DNA of 64,000 bases, taken from contig NZ_PNEO01000002.1 of assembly GCF_002870125.1 (NCBI RefSeq), positions 248,001 through 312,000 of the forward strand. The letters run 5' to 3'. The notes under the pieces are model-generated. The model made no database searches. It saw nothing but the letters and a program-made list of their open reading frames with translations, and was not told the origin of the DNA. Shown here one piece after another: positions 18,554-27,197 of the stretch (positions are counted from its first letter, which is position 1; each line of letters opens with the position of its first letter). Position numbers and translations under genes: made by a program. The DNA is from Burkholderia sp. WAC0059 (GTDB lineage Bacteria; Pseudomonadota; Gammaproteobacteria; Burkholderiales; Burkholderiaceae).

Positions 18554-19288
18554 ATGCGACCTCCGCGTCTCGATCAACTGGACGAATTCGACCGCAGCCT
18601 CGTGGCGCTGCTGCAGAAAAACGCCAGGGAGAACGTCGCGAATCTCGCGCGCCGGCCCGGCGTGGCGCGCACCACGGTAATCGCGCGCATCGCGCGACTC
18701 GAACGCTCGCAGGTGAGCGCCGGTTACGGCGTGCGGTTCGGGCAGGACGTGCCCGACGCGAGCCTCCAGGCCAGGGTCGGCCTCATCGTCGAACCGAAAC
18801 GAAGCGTTCAACCCCTCGGGCGGACTCGGCACGCTGTGCGAAACGCTGGCCGGGCAGGTCGAATCGCTCGACGACAAGTCGGTACGTTATCCGGGCCACC
18901 GCGACCTGATGCGCTTCCTGCCCGAAGACCCGCGCCTCGCCGCGGAACGCGACGCCCTCAAGTCGATGCTGCGCCGGGCGGTGCCGTCCACGGAGCAGGA
19001 CATCGTGCTCGTCTTCGTCACGGTGACGGGCCTGCGCAACGGCCAGTTCGTGCAGCAAGTCTTCACGCGCAGGATGTTCGCGGGAACGGCCTTCGGCCTG
19101 CCGATAAGCGCCATCCAGATCACCACGACCGGCGCGCTCTGCGCCGTGCCCGATCTGTTCCGGGAAAAGCGGCTGCCGCGGGCGGGTTTCGTGCGTCAGG
19201 AGCAGGTGCCCCGCGGTCGTTCCTCGCGAACCGCTTCGGCCGGGCCTACGACGGCGCACCGCTGGCAGTGCCGGTGGCGACGGCATAA
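18554..19288 (+). pseudogene. Chimeric remnant: Lrp/AsnC regulator fused to saccharopine dehydrogenase C-terminus
   Basis: The first part (18554 to about 18797) is a good AsnC/Lrp N-terminus, with the helix-turn-helix ENVANLARRPGVARTTVIARI and the start of the RAM domain (ARVGLIVEPK). There the reading frame switches to the +1 frame, and about 18799-19200 reads as the C-terminal half of a saccharopine dehydrogenase family enzyme (FNPSGGLGTLCETLAGQ, RYPGHRDLMRFL, GLPISAIQITTTGALCAV). Near 19215 the frame shifts back and finishes as FLANRFGRAYDGAPLAV up to the stop at 19288. Deletion between two tandem genes plus a later frameshift explains this best. Neither part can be functional. Confidence 0.75.
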
Positions 19289-19564
19289 TGCCCGGCCACC
19301 GTTCGCCCCGCCTGCGGCCGTCCTTCTGCCCGCATTCGCGCGCGACGCGTCCGCCCCGCGATATCGCTTCGCGATGCCCGGGTATCATGAGCGGCGAACT
19401 GCGGCGCGACGCCGTGGCCGACTCGAAGGAGCCGCGAGCCGGGCAGGGGACGGCCGGCTCGCGGGGAAACCCGACGTGCGCGCCCGGACGTTCGTCGCGC
19501 CACCTCATGACGCCGGGCCATCCACGCTGTCCGTCCGCAGCCCGGCCCACTGCCGGGAAAACGC

Positions 19565-20542
19565 ATGCTGATCAACTGCGCCGCCTACGAGGACGGCAAA
19601 AAGCTGACTGATGTTGCGATCGACGACATCAGCGATTACGTGGAAAAACCGGAATGTTTCGTCTGGGTCGCCCTGAAGGATCCGGACGAGCTTGAACTGG
19701 CCGCGATGCGGAGCGAATTCGGCCTGCACGAGTTGGCCATCGAGGACGTGCTGCTCGGCAACCAGCGGCCGAAGATCGACGAATACGGCGACACGCTGTT
19801 CGCCGTCATCCACACCATCGAGATGGACGACGACGGCGAGCTGATTACGGGCCAGGTCGACGTCTTCGTCGGGCCGAACTACGTGCTGACGGTCCGGCAC
19901 CGCGCCCAGCAAGGTTTCCAGGACGTGCGCCTGCGCTGCGAGCGCGAGCCGGAGCTGCTGAAACTCGGCTCGGGGTTCGTGCTGTACGCGCTCATGGACG
20001 GCATCGTGGACCGCTACATGCCCGTGGTGGAAGCGCTCAGCAGCGAGATCGACGCGCTCGAGGACCGCATCTTCGAGAAGCACAGCCTCTCGGAATTGCG
20101 CGCGATCATCAAGGATCTGTACTCTCTCAAGCGCCGCCTCGTCATCCTGCAGCACCACGTCGAGCCGCTGCTCGACTCGGTGAGCCGGCTCACCGGCGGA
20201 CGCGTTCCACCGGTGTGTGCGGGCGTGCAGGCCTACTTCCGCGACGTCTACGATCATCTGCAGCGCGTCGTCAATACCATCGACGCGCGCCGCGACATGG
20301 TCGTGACGGCCGTCCAGGTCAATCTGGGCATGATCTCGCTCGCGGAAGGCGAGGTGACGCGGCGGCTCGGCGCGTTCGCAGCCCTGTTCGCGGTGCCGAC
20401 GATGATCGCCGGCATTTACGGCATGAACTTCCAGGAAATTCCCGAGCTTCACTACCGTTACGGCTACCCGATCTGCCTCGCGGTGATGGCCGGCATCGAC
20501 ACCCTCCTGTTCCTGATGTTTCGCCGCGCGGGCTGGCTGTAG
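19565..20542 (+). CDS. corA: CorA family Mg2+/Co2+ transporter
   Basis: 325-residue divalent cation channel. A large N-terminal cytoplasmic domain is followed by a long stalk helix and two C-terminal membrane helices; the signature GMN (residues 286-288, YGMNF) closes the first of them. Acidic residues of the loop follow (QEIPEL). The family forms homopentamers in the inner membrane, taking up Mg2+ (also Co2+ or Ni2+, and some members export). No strong ribosome binding site; the ATG at 19565 gives full family length. Unlinked to a regulator. Confidence 0.95.
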   Translation: MLINCAAYEDGKKLTDVAIDDISDYVEKPECFVWVALKDPDELELAAMRSEFGLHELAIEDVLLGNQRPKIDEYGDTLFAVIHTIEMDDDGELITGQVDVFVGPNYVLTVRHRAQQGFQDVRLRCEREPELLKLGSGFVLYALMDGIVDRYMPVVEALSSEIDALEDRIFEKHSLSELRAIIKDLYSLKRRLVILQHHVEPLLDSVSRLTGGRVPPVCAGVQAYFRDVYDHLQRVVNTIDARRDMVVTAVQVNLGMISLAEGEVTRRLGAFAALFAVPTMIAGIYGMNFQEIPELHYRYGYPICLAVMAGIDTLLFLMFRRAGWL

Positions 20543-20860
20543 ATCTCGCCGGAACGAAATAGAAACGTTTCCGCTCCGATCCGGCGTTCAAGAAAAAAAC
20601 GTTGCCGCCGTTATCGAAACAGATGAGAGGGCGATTTGGCGGCGGCAGGCGCAACACAGAATGAGCCAGTACCATACCGGCGCGTTCCGTGCGTGAGGCG
20701 CAGGCGACCGTCCGATTTGCCCGGTCCGGCCGGCGCTCAACATGCCCGGCGCGGAAAACGGGGCCGCGCGAAAGCGACGGACGACGGCCGGCACCACCGG
20801 CCGCGCAGCAGTAACCGGCAATGCACATGACGGTGAAACAAGGCGGGGGAACAACAGCAT
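20543..20860. other. Intergenic spacer with LacI-type operator candidate
   Basis: 318 bp between corA and the RbsR-like gene. It holds the palindrome at 20562-20571 (listed separately) and an A-tract at 20592-20599, and no supported gene. It probably carries the rbsR-like promoter. Confidence 0.5.
20562..20571. promoter_or_regulatory. LacI/RbsR-type operator candidate
   Basis: GAAACGTTTC is a perfect palindrome with the central CG step that is characteristic of LacI/GalR-family operators. It lies about 290 bp upstream of the RbsR-like start, with a weaker AACGTT at 20598-20603. Autoregulation is plausible. Confidence 0.45.
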
Positions 20861-21916
20861 ATGGCGACGATCAAGGATGTGGCTGCCGCGGCAGGCGTCT
20901 CGTTCACGACCGTATCACACGTGGTGAACAACTCGCGGCCCGTTTCGGCGGTCGCGCGGGCGAAGGTCGAGCAGGCCATCCGTGAACTCAAGTACGTGCC
21001 CTCGGCGGTCGCGCGCTCGCTCAAGGCGCGCTCGACGGCCACGGTCGGCCTCGTCGTGCCCAACGGCACGAATCCGTACTTCGCGGAACTGGCGCGCGGC
21101 GTCGAGGACGGCTGCGCGCGCAAGGGCTACTGCGTTTTCTTCTGCAACTCGGACGACGACCCGGCCAAGCAGCGCAACTATCTGCGGGTGCTGCAGGAAA
21201 AGCGCATCGACGGACTGATCGTGGCGTCGGCCGGCGACGACGAGGTGCTCGCGCAGACGCTCGCCGGCGCGCAGGAACCGCTCGTCGTCGTCGATCGCAA
21301 CATCGAAGGGCTCGCCGCGGACCTCGTGCAGATCGACCACGAGCGCGGCGCCTGGCTCGCGACGCGCCATCTGCTCGACCTGGGGCACGTGAGGATCGGC
21401 TGCATCACCGGGCCCGTCACGAAGGCGGTGAGCGCGATGCGCGTGCACGGCTTCCTGCGCGCGATGGCCGGACGCGGCATCGAGATCGAACCGGGCGCGA
21501 TCGTCGAAAGCGATTTCTCGGCCCAGGGCGGCTACTATGCGGCGGCGCAGCTATTCGACACCATGCGCCCGAGCGCCATCTTCGCCAGCGACGACATGAT
21601 GGGCATCGGTGCGCTGCGCGCGGCGGCCGAGCGTGGCCTGAACGTGCCGCGCGACTGCTCGATCATCGGCTTCGACGACATCGAGCTGGGCCGCTTCACG
21701 TATCCGGCGCTGTCGACGGTCGGCCAGCCGGCGCGCGCGCTCGGCGAACTGGCGGCGCAGACGCTGATCGAACGCATCTCGGGCGCGAAGCGCGCGCTCA
21801 AGACGCCGATGCGCCGGCGCGTTGCCGCGCCGAAGCTGATCGTGCGCGAATCGACCGCGCAGTGGACCGGCGCCGCGAACGCCGCCGTGCTCGCCGACCA
21901 GAACGCCGACGAATAA
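20861..21916 (+). CDS. LacI family regulator, RbsR-like
   Basis: 351-residue LacI/GalR regulator with the DNA-binding domain at the very N-terminus (residues 3-25, TIKDVAAAAGVSFTTVSHVV), a canonical hinge (KYVPSAVARSLKARST) and a type I periplasmic-binding-like effector domain (GLVVPNGTNPYFAEL; FASDDMMGIGALRAA; SIIGFDDIELGRF). The overall look is that of RbsR-type repressors of ribose or other pentose uptake. The expected ribose ABC genes and kinase are not adjacent in this window, so the regulon must lie elsewhere or the gene is an orphan. Followed by its own strong terminator. Confidence 0.88.
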   Translation: MATIKDVAAAAGVSFTTVSHVVNNSRPVSAVARAKVEQAIRELKYVPSAVARSLKARSTATVGLVVPNGTNPYFAELARGVEDGCARKGYCVFFCNSDDDPAKQRNYLRVLQEKRIDGLIVASAGDDEVLAQTLAGAQEPLVVVDRNIEGLAADLVQIDHERGAWLATRHLLDLGHVRIGCITGPVTKAVSAMRVHGFLRAMAGRGIEIEPGAIVESDFSAQGGYYAAAQLFDTMRPSAIFASDDMMGIGALRAAAERGLNVPRDCSIIGFDDIELGRFTYPALSTVGQPARALGELAAQTLIERISGAKRALKTPMRRRVAAPKLIVRESTAQWTGAANAAVLADQNADE

Positions 21917-22020
21917 GGTCGACGCAAGGACCGGTTCGTACGCGCACCCGGCCCGGCGAGACAGCCGGCGCGGGGCGGACTCGCCGGCCATCGTCCTTCC
22001 TCCCGCCCATACCGAAGAAG

Positions 22021-22051
22021 GCCGCTGTTGCGACGCAACAGCGGCTTTTTT
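22021..22051 (+). terminator. Rho-independent terminator after rbsR-like gene
   Basis: GCCGCTGTTGC pairs with GCAACAGCGGC around a 3-nt GAC loop (the flanking G and C may also pair), directly followed by six T. It lies about 105 bp after the stop at 21916. Confidence 0.9.
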
Positions 22052-22293
22052 GTGTCCGTGCCGAAACCTGCGTGGCCGTGCCCGGTTCCGGTACAGTGAC
22101 GGGCGCGGCGCGCGGTACACTGCTCCGGCTATGCTCCCGCGGGCGGCAGGCCTGCCGTGCCATGCGCCATGAGCAACCCGGCGCAACGGAGGAATGCTCC
22201 CGCGGGACTTACGGGATTTTCCTTGCGGTACGGGCGGATGCGGACGGGCCTCGCGGCCGGCAACGCGGCGGACAGGACGAAAAGGACACAGAC

Positions 22294-23055
22294 ATGACGC
22301 ATGACGACCTCGCGCAACGCCTCGTGAGTGCGCGCCGCCGGCATCATCCGATCGAGAATCTGCCGCCGGAAAGTCTGCCTCCGGACGCGGCCACCGCCTA
22401 TACGATCCAGCAGGCGGTCATCGCCGGTCTCGGCACCACCACGGGTGGCTGGAAGATCGGCGCGCGCACGCCGGGCGGCGCCGCTTCCGGCGCGCCGATC
22501 CCGGCCTCGCTCGTGTTCGCCTCGCCGGCGCGCGTGGAGCGGCGGCGCTTCTTCCACGTGCTCGTCGAACTCGAAATCGCGTTTCGCTTCGCCGAACCGA
22601 TCGCGCCGCGCGCCGACGCCTATGCGCGCGACGAAGTGCTCGCGCAGGTCGGCGAGGTCCTGCCGGCCCTCGAGATCGTCGATAGCCGCTTTGCGCAATG
22701 GCCCGACGTCGCGCCGCTCGCGCAACTCGCCGATGCCCAGAACAACGGCGCGCTCGTGACAGGCCGACCGAAGCACTACGGCGCGCTGGCGCGCTCGCTC
22801 GATTTCGTCGCGCCCGAGCTGGAATTTTCGTACGCCGGCCGCACGCTCGTGCCCAGGACGCCAGGCAATCCGGCCGGCGATCCGCGCGAACTGCTCGTCT
22901 GGTTCGTCAACCATTGCGCCGCCATGGGCATTACGATCGAGCCGGACTGGACCGTGACGACGGGCTCGTACGTCGGCGCACACCGCATCGAGGAACCCGG
23001 CCTCGTGCACGGCCGTATCGACGGGCTCGGCGAAGTCGAATTCGAACTGCTATGA
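22294..23055 (+). CDS. 2-keto-4-pentenoate hydratase family protein
   Basis: 253-residue enzyme of the MhpD/DmpE hydratase branch of the fumarylacetoacetate hydrolase superfamily. Family features are GGWKIGAR near residue 49 and HVLVELEIAFRF (about 88-99), which supplies metal-binding acidic residues (ExE). The usual reaction is hydration of 2-hydroxypenta-2,4-dienoate to 4-hydroxy-2-oxovalerate in meta-cleavage of aromatics; some homologues are oxalocrotonate decarboxylases. No other meta-pathway gene is nearby, so the physiological substrate is uncertain. AAAGGA precedes the ATG at 22294. Confidence 0.85.
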   Translation: MTHDDLAQRLVSARRRHHPIENLPPESLPPDAATAYTIQQAVIAGLGTTTGGWKIGARTPGGAASGAPIPASLVFASPARVERRRFFHVLVELEIAFRFAEPIAPRADAYARDEVLAQVGEVLPALEIVDSRFAQWPDVAPLAQLADAQNNGALVTGRPKHYGALARSLDFVAPELEFSYAGRTLVPRTPGNPAGDPRELLVWFVNHCAAMGITIEPDWTVTTGSYVGAHRIEEPGLVHGRIDGLGEVEFELL

Positions 23056-23693
23056 ACCGCTGAAACGCCCCGACGGGCCATCCAAAGCCATCTCTCGCGA
23101 AAGGGACATTGACGCCCTTGCGACGCCCCTGGCCGCCCGGACGCGGCCCCTTCCCGGGAGAACCGGAAAAAGCCGCCGCAAGAACGACGTGAAGAGCGGA
23201 CTCGGGACGAACCCCGGGGCATAGAGGCGAACCCGCATTCCGGACGACGCGCCGGACAAAAATTGACAATGACGCGCGTGGGCAACACGCGGTAACAAGC
23301 GACGGCAAGCGGCGGCAAATGCCGACAAACGGTAACAGGCAGGGTAGCAGACAGACAACAGGCGGGCGGCAAGCGCGCTCCACGATGCTCCGCGGCTTTT
23401 TTGTTCTGTGCGGCGCCGGCATCCGGACGAGGGCGGCAATAGCAGGCGAATAGCCTGTCGCAGCATCGATGCGCGCTGCTTCGTTCGCATCTGTGCAGTC
23501 TGGATTTTGCGCACCCGGGAAAAAGATTGTAAGTGACCCTGGGGCTTCTTCCAAGCGCTTTTCCGGGGCCTTTCGCGGCCCGATTTTTGCCGTGAAAAAA
23601 AATTTAAAAGGGTTTAGGATGAATTCGAGCGATGTCGTTTCCGATTAGCGCGCCGCGCACGGCGTCGCTCGAAGACTTCGGCGAGGAGGTAGC
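23056..23693. other. Long intergenic leader before the prkA operon
   Basis: 638 bp without a supported gene. It contains purine-rich, low-complexity sequence around 23285-23370, a weak terminator-like stem ending in a T-run (about 23370-23403), and an A/T-rich tract at 23594-23610 shortly before prkA. The prkA promoter should be in the last 200 bp; no convincing sigma-54 site was found. Confidence 0.5.
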
Positions 23694-25616
23694 ATGGATA
23701 TCTACAGCAGTTTCGCGACGCGCTTCGAGAAGACGCGAGAAGAGGAGTTCTCGCTCGAGGAGTATCTCGCGCTCTGCAAGGAAGATCCCTCCGCGTACGC
23801 CACGGCTGGCGAACGCATGTTGGCGGCAATCGGAGAACCGGAACAGATCGACACCCGCAACGACCCGCGCCTCTCGCGCATCTTTGCGAACAAGGTGATC
23901 AAGGTGTACCCCGCGTTCCGCGAGTTCTACGGCATGGAAGACGTGATCGAGCAGGTGGTCTCGTACTTCCGGCATGCGGCGCAAGGCCTCGAAGAAAAGA
24001 AACAGATTCTCTATCTGCTCGGTCCCGTGGGCGGCGGCAAGTCGTCGATCGCCGAGCGTCTCAAGCAGTTGATGGAGCGCGTGCCGTTCTACTCCATCAA
24101 GGGCTCGCCCGTGAACGAGTCGCCGCTCGGCCTGTTCGACTACGACGAGGACGGCCCGATTCTCGAAGAGCAGTACGGCATCCCCCGCCGCTACCTGAAG
24201 AGCATCCTGAGCCCGTGGGCCGTCAAGCGCCTGCACGAATACAACGGCGACATCCGCAAGTTCCGCGTGGTGCGCCGCTATCCGTCGGTGCTGCGCCAGA
24301 TCGCCATCGCCAAGACCGAGCCCGGCGACGAAAACAATCAGGACATCTCTTCACTCGTCGGCAAGGTCGACATCCGCAAGCTCGAGCAGTACGCCCAGGA
24401 CGACGCCGACGCGTACAGCTACTCCGGCGGCCTGTGCCTCGCCAACCAGGGGCTGCTCGAATTCGTCGAAATGTTCAAGGCGCCGATCAAGGTGCTGCAC
24501 CCGCTCCTCACCGCGACCCAGGAAGGCAATTTCAAGGGAACCGAAGGATTCGGCGCGATTCCGTTCTCGGGCATCATCCTCGCGCACTCGAACGAGTCGG
24601 AGTGGAAGGCGTTCCGCAACAACCGCAACAACGAGGCGCTGCTCGACCGGATCTTCGTGGTCAAGGTGCCGTACTGCCTGCGCTACTCGGAGGAGACGAA
24701 GATCTACGAGAAGCTGCTGCGCAACTCGTCGCTCTCGGACGCCGTCTGCGCGCCGGGCACGCTCAAGATGATGTCGCAGTTCTCCGTGTTGACGCGTCTG
24801 CAGGAGCCCGAGAATTCGAGCCTCTTCTCGAAGATGCAGGTCTACGACGGCGAGAATCTCAAGGATACCGATCCAAAGGCGAAGTCCTACCAGGAGTATC
24901 GCGACTTCGCCGGCGTCGACGAGGGAATGACGGGCGTGTCGACGCGCTTCGCGTTCAAGATTCTTTCGCGCGTGTTCAACTTCGACACGAGCGAGGTCGC
25001 CGCGAACCCCGTGCACCTCATGTACGTGCTCGAACAGCAGATCGAACGCGAGCAGTTCCCGCCGGAAACCGAGCAGAAGTACCTGTCGTTCATCAAGGAC
25101 GTGCTCGCGTCGCGCTACGCGGAATTCATCGGCAAGGAAATCCAGACGGCGTACCTCGAGTCGTATTCGGAGTACGGGCAGAACATTTTCGACCGGTATG
25201 TCACGTATGCCGACTTCTGGATTCAGGACCAGGAGTTCCGCGACCACGACACGGGCGAGAGCTTCGACCGCGCCGCGCTCAACGCGGAACTCGAAAAGAT
25301 CGAGAAGCCGGCCGGCATCAGCAACCCGAAGGACTTCCGCAACGAGATCGTCAATTTCGTGCTGCGCGCGCGCGCCTCGAACGCCGGCAAGAACCCGGCG
25401 TGGATCAGCTACGAGAAGTTGCGCGTCGTGATCGAAAAGAAAATGTTCTCGAACACGGAGGAACTGTTGCCGGTCATTTCGTTCAATGCCAAGGGATCGG
25501 CGGAAGAACAGCGCAAGCATGAGGACTTCGTCAACCGGATGGTCGCGAAGGGATACACGCCGAAACAGGTCAGGCTGCTCTGCGACTGGTATCTGCGCGT
25601 GCGCAAGTCATCATGA
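23694..25616 (+). CDS. prkA: PrkA serine protein kinase (YeaG-like)
   Basis: 640-residue PrkA/YeaG, the usual size. The N-terminal AAA-like domain carries the Walker A motif GPVGGGKS (110-117, Lys116) and downstream Walker B-like acidic residues; the C-terminal part is the PrkA kinase-like domain. In Escherichia coli YeaG is a stress- and nitrogen-starvation-induced kinase acting with YeaH, and in Bacillus PrkA affects sporulation; some reports describe an AAA+ protease activity. GAGGAGG lies just before the ATG. First gene of the operon with yeaH- and spoVR-type genes. Confidence 0.95.
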   Translation: MDIYSSFATRFEKTREEEFSLEEYLALCKEDPSAYATAGERMLAAIGEPEQIDTRNDPRLSRIFANKVIKVYPAFREFYGMEDVIEQVVSYFRHAAQGLEEKKQILYLLGPVGGGKSSIAERLKQLMERVPFYSIKGSPVNESPLGLFDYDEDGPILEEQYGIPRRYLKSILSPWAVKRLHEYNGDIRKFRVVRRYPSVLRQIAIAKTEPGDENNQDISSLVGKVDIRKLEQYAQDDADAYSYSGGLCLANQGLLEFVEMFKAPIKVLHPLLTATQEGNFKGTEGFGAIPFSGIILAHSNESEWKAFRNNRNNEALLDRIFVVKVPYCLRYSEETKIYEKLLRNSSLSDAVCAPGTLKMMSQFSVLTRLQEPENSSLFSKMQVYDGENLKDTDPKAKSYQEYRDFAGVDEGMTGVSTRFAFKILSRVFNFDTSEVAANPVHLMYVLEQQIEREQFPPETEQKYLSFIKDVLASRYAEFIGKEIQTAYLESYSEYGQNIFDRYVTYADFWIQDQEFRDHDTGESFDRAALNAELEKIEKPAGISNPKDFRNEIVNFVLRARASNAGKNPAWISYEKLRVVIEKKMFSNTEELLPVISFNAKGSAEEQRKHEDFVNRMVAKGYTPKQVRLLCDWYLRVRKSS

Positions 25617-25770
25617 ACGACGCAGCAGCGTTATCGCCCGTGCGGCCGGCCGTCCCGGGATACCCGGACCGGTTCGCCGCGCGGGCATCCGGCGGAACGT
25701 GGGCCGCATGGACCGGGTGGCCCGCGCGCGCAGCGTTCCGCCCACTCGAAACTGAAGCGGGAGACTGGGT

Positions 25771-27039
25771 GTGCTTCATCAAATCATCGACCGCAGGCTG
25801 GCTGGAAAGAACAAGAGCATCGCCAATCGCGAGCGTTTTCTGCGCCGCGTGAAGAACTACATTCGTCACGCGGTGTCGGAAGCCGTGCGTGACCGCAGCA
25901 TCAAGGACATACAGAGCAACCAGAGCATCACGATTCCGCGCAAGGACATCGCCGAACCATCGTTCCGCCACGGTCCGGGCGGGCGCCGCGAGATGGTCCA
26001 CCCCGGCAACGAGGACTACGTGCGCGGCGACCGCATTCCGCGGCCGCAGGGCGGCGCCGGCGGCGGAGGCAGCCAGGCGAGCAACGAGGGCGAAGGCCAG
26101 GACGACTTCGTGTTCGAGCTCTCCCGCGAAGAGTTCATGCAGTACTTCTTCGACGATCTCGAACTGCCGCGCCTCGTCAAGACCCATCTGCTCGCGGTGC
26201 CGACCTGGAAAAGCATTCGGGCCGGCTGGGCCGCGGAGGGCACGCCGAACAACATCGACGTGGTGCGCTCGCTGCGCAGCGCGCTCGGCCGGCGCATCGC
26301 GCTCGGCGCGCCGCTCGTCAACGAGCTGCGCGAACTGGAACGGCAGCTCGAGGAGATGAAGTCCGATCCGGCCGATCGCCGCGACGAGATCCGCCTGCTC
26401 GAAGACGACATTCATCACCTGCGCGGGCGCATCTGGCGCATTCCGTTCATCGACCCGTTCGACCTGCGCTACGTGAACCGCGTGAAGCAGCCGCAGCCGT
26501 CGAGCCAGGCCGTGATGTTCTGCGTGATGGACGTGTCCGGCTCGATGGACGAGCAGCGCAAGGATCTCTCCAAGCGCTTCTTCATCCTGCTGTACCTGTT
26601 CCTGAAGCGCAACTACGAACGCATCGAGGTCGTGTTCATCCGGCACCACACGCGCGCCGAGGAGGTGGACGAGGACACGTTCTTCCATTCGACCGAGAGC
26701 GGCGGCACGGTGGTGTCGAGCGCGCTCGAACTGATGAAGAAGGTCATCGAGGAGCGCTACTCGCCGAGCGACTGGAACATCTACGGCGCCCAGGCCTCGG
26801 ACGGCGACAACTGGACCGACGACTCGCCGAAGTGCCGCAAGATCCTCGCGGACGATATCCTGCCGCAGGTGCGCTATTTCGCGTACATCCAGGTGACGCC
26901 CGAGGAGCAGAACCTCTGGCTCGAATATGCGCAGCTCGCGCTCACGCAGCCGCAACTGGCGATGAAGAAGGTCGATACCGCGGCCGACATCTACCCGGTG
27001 TTCCGCGAGTTATTCGAAAAGCAGGTGGCCACTTCATGA
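25771..27039 (+). CDS. yeaH: YeaH/UPF0229 protein with VWA domain
   Basis: 422-residue soluble protein, partner of PrkA. It begins with a basic helical region, has a Gly-rich linker (about residues 94-110, with a run of Gly and Gln), then a C-terminal von Willebrand factor A domain with an intact MIDAS motif DVSGSMD (254-260). It starts with GTG at 25771 behind GGGAG. The stop overlaps a possible ATG of the SpoVR gene (ATGA at 27036-27039). Works in the PrkA-YeaH-SpoVR stress module; the molecular partner of the VWA domain is unknown. Confidence 0.93.
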   Translation: MLHQIIDRRLAGKNKSIANRERFLRRVKNYIRHAVSEAVRDRSIKDIQSNQSITIPRKDIAEPSFRHGPGGRREMVHPGNEDYVRGDRIPRPQGGAGGGGSQASNEGEGQDDFVFELSREEFMQYFFDDLELPRLVKTHLLAVPTWKSIRAGWAAEGTPNNIDVVRSLRSALGRRIALGAPLVNELRELERQLEEMKSDPADRRDEIRLLEDDIHHLRGRIWRIPFIDPFDLRYVNRVKQPQPSSQAVMFCVMDVSGSMDEQRKDLSKRFFILLYLFLKRNYERIEVVFIRHHTRAEEVDEDTFFHSTESGGTVVSSALELMKKVIEERYSPSDWNIYGAQASDGDNWTDDSPKCRKILADDILPQVRYFAYIQVTPEEQNLWLEYAQLALTQPQLAMKKVDTAADIYPVFRELFEKQVATS

Positions 27040-27197
27040 CGACACGCCATCTGCATAACGAAGCGCGCGGCTACGAGCCGGAGCGCAAACGGGGCGACGG
27101 GCAGGACGGGGAGCACGGCGAGCCCCGCGAACCCGCCGCCGCTCGACGGGGACACGACGCAGAACCCGCCCCTCACGCGGCGCAAAGGGAAGTCCGT

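Noticed and set aside
23540..23570. Sigma-54-like GG-N10-GC upstream of prkA
   Set aside because: Only GG, one C and GC match the TGGCAC-N5-TTGC consensus; the rest differs, and the distance to the start gives no added support.
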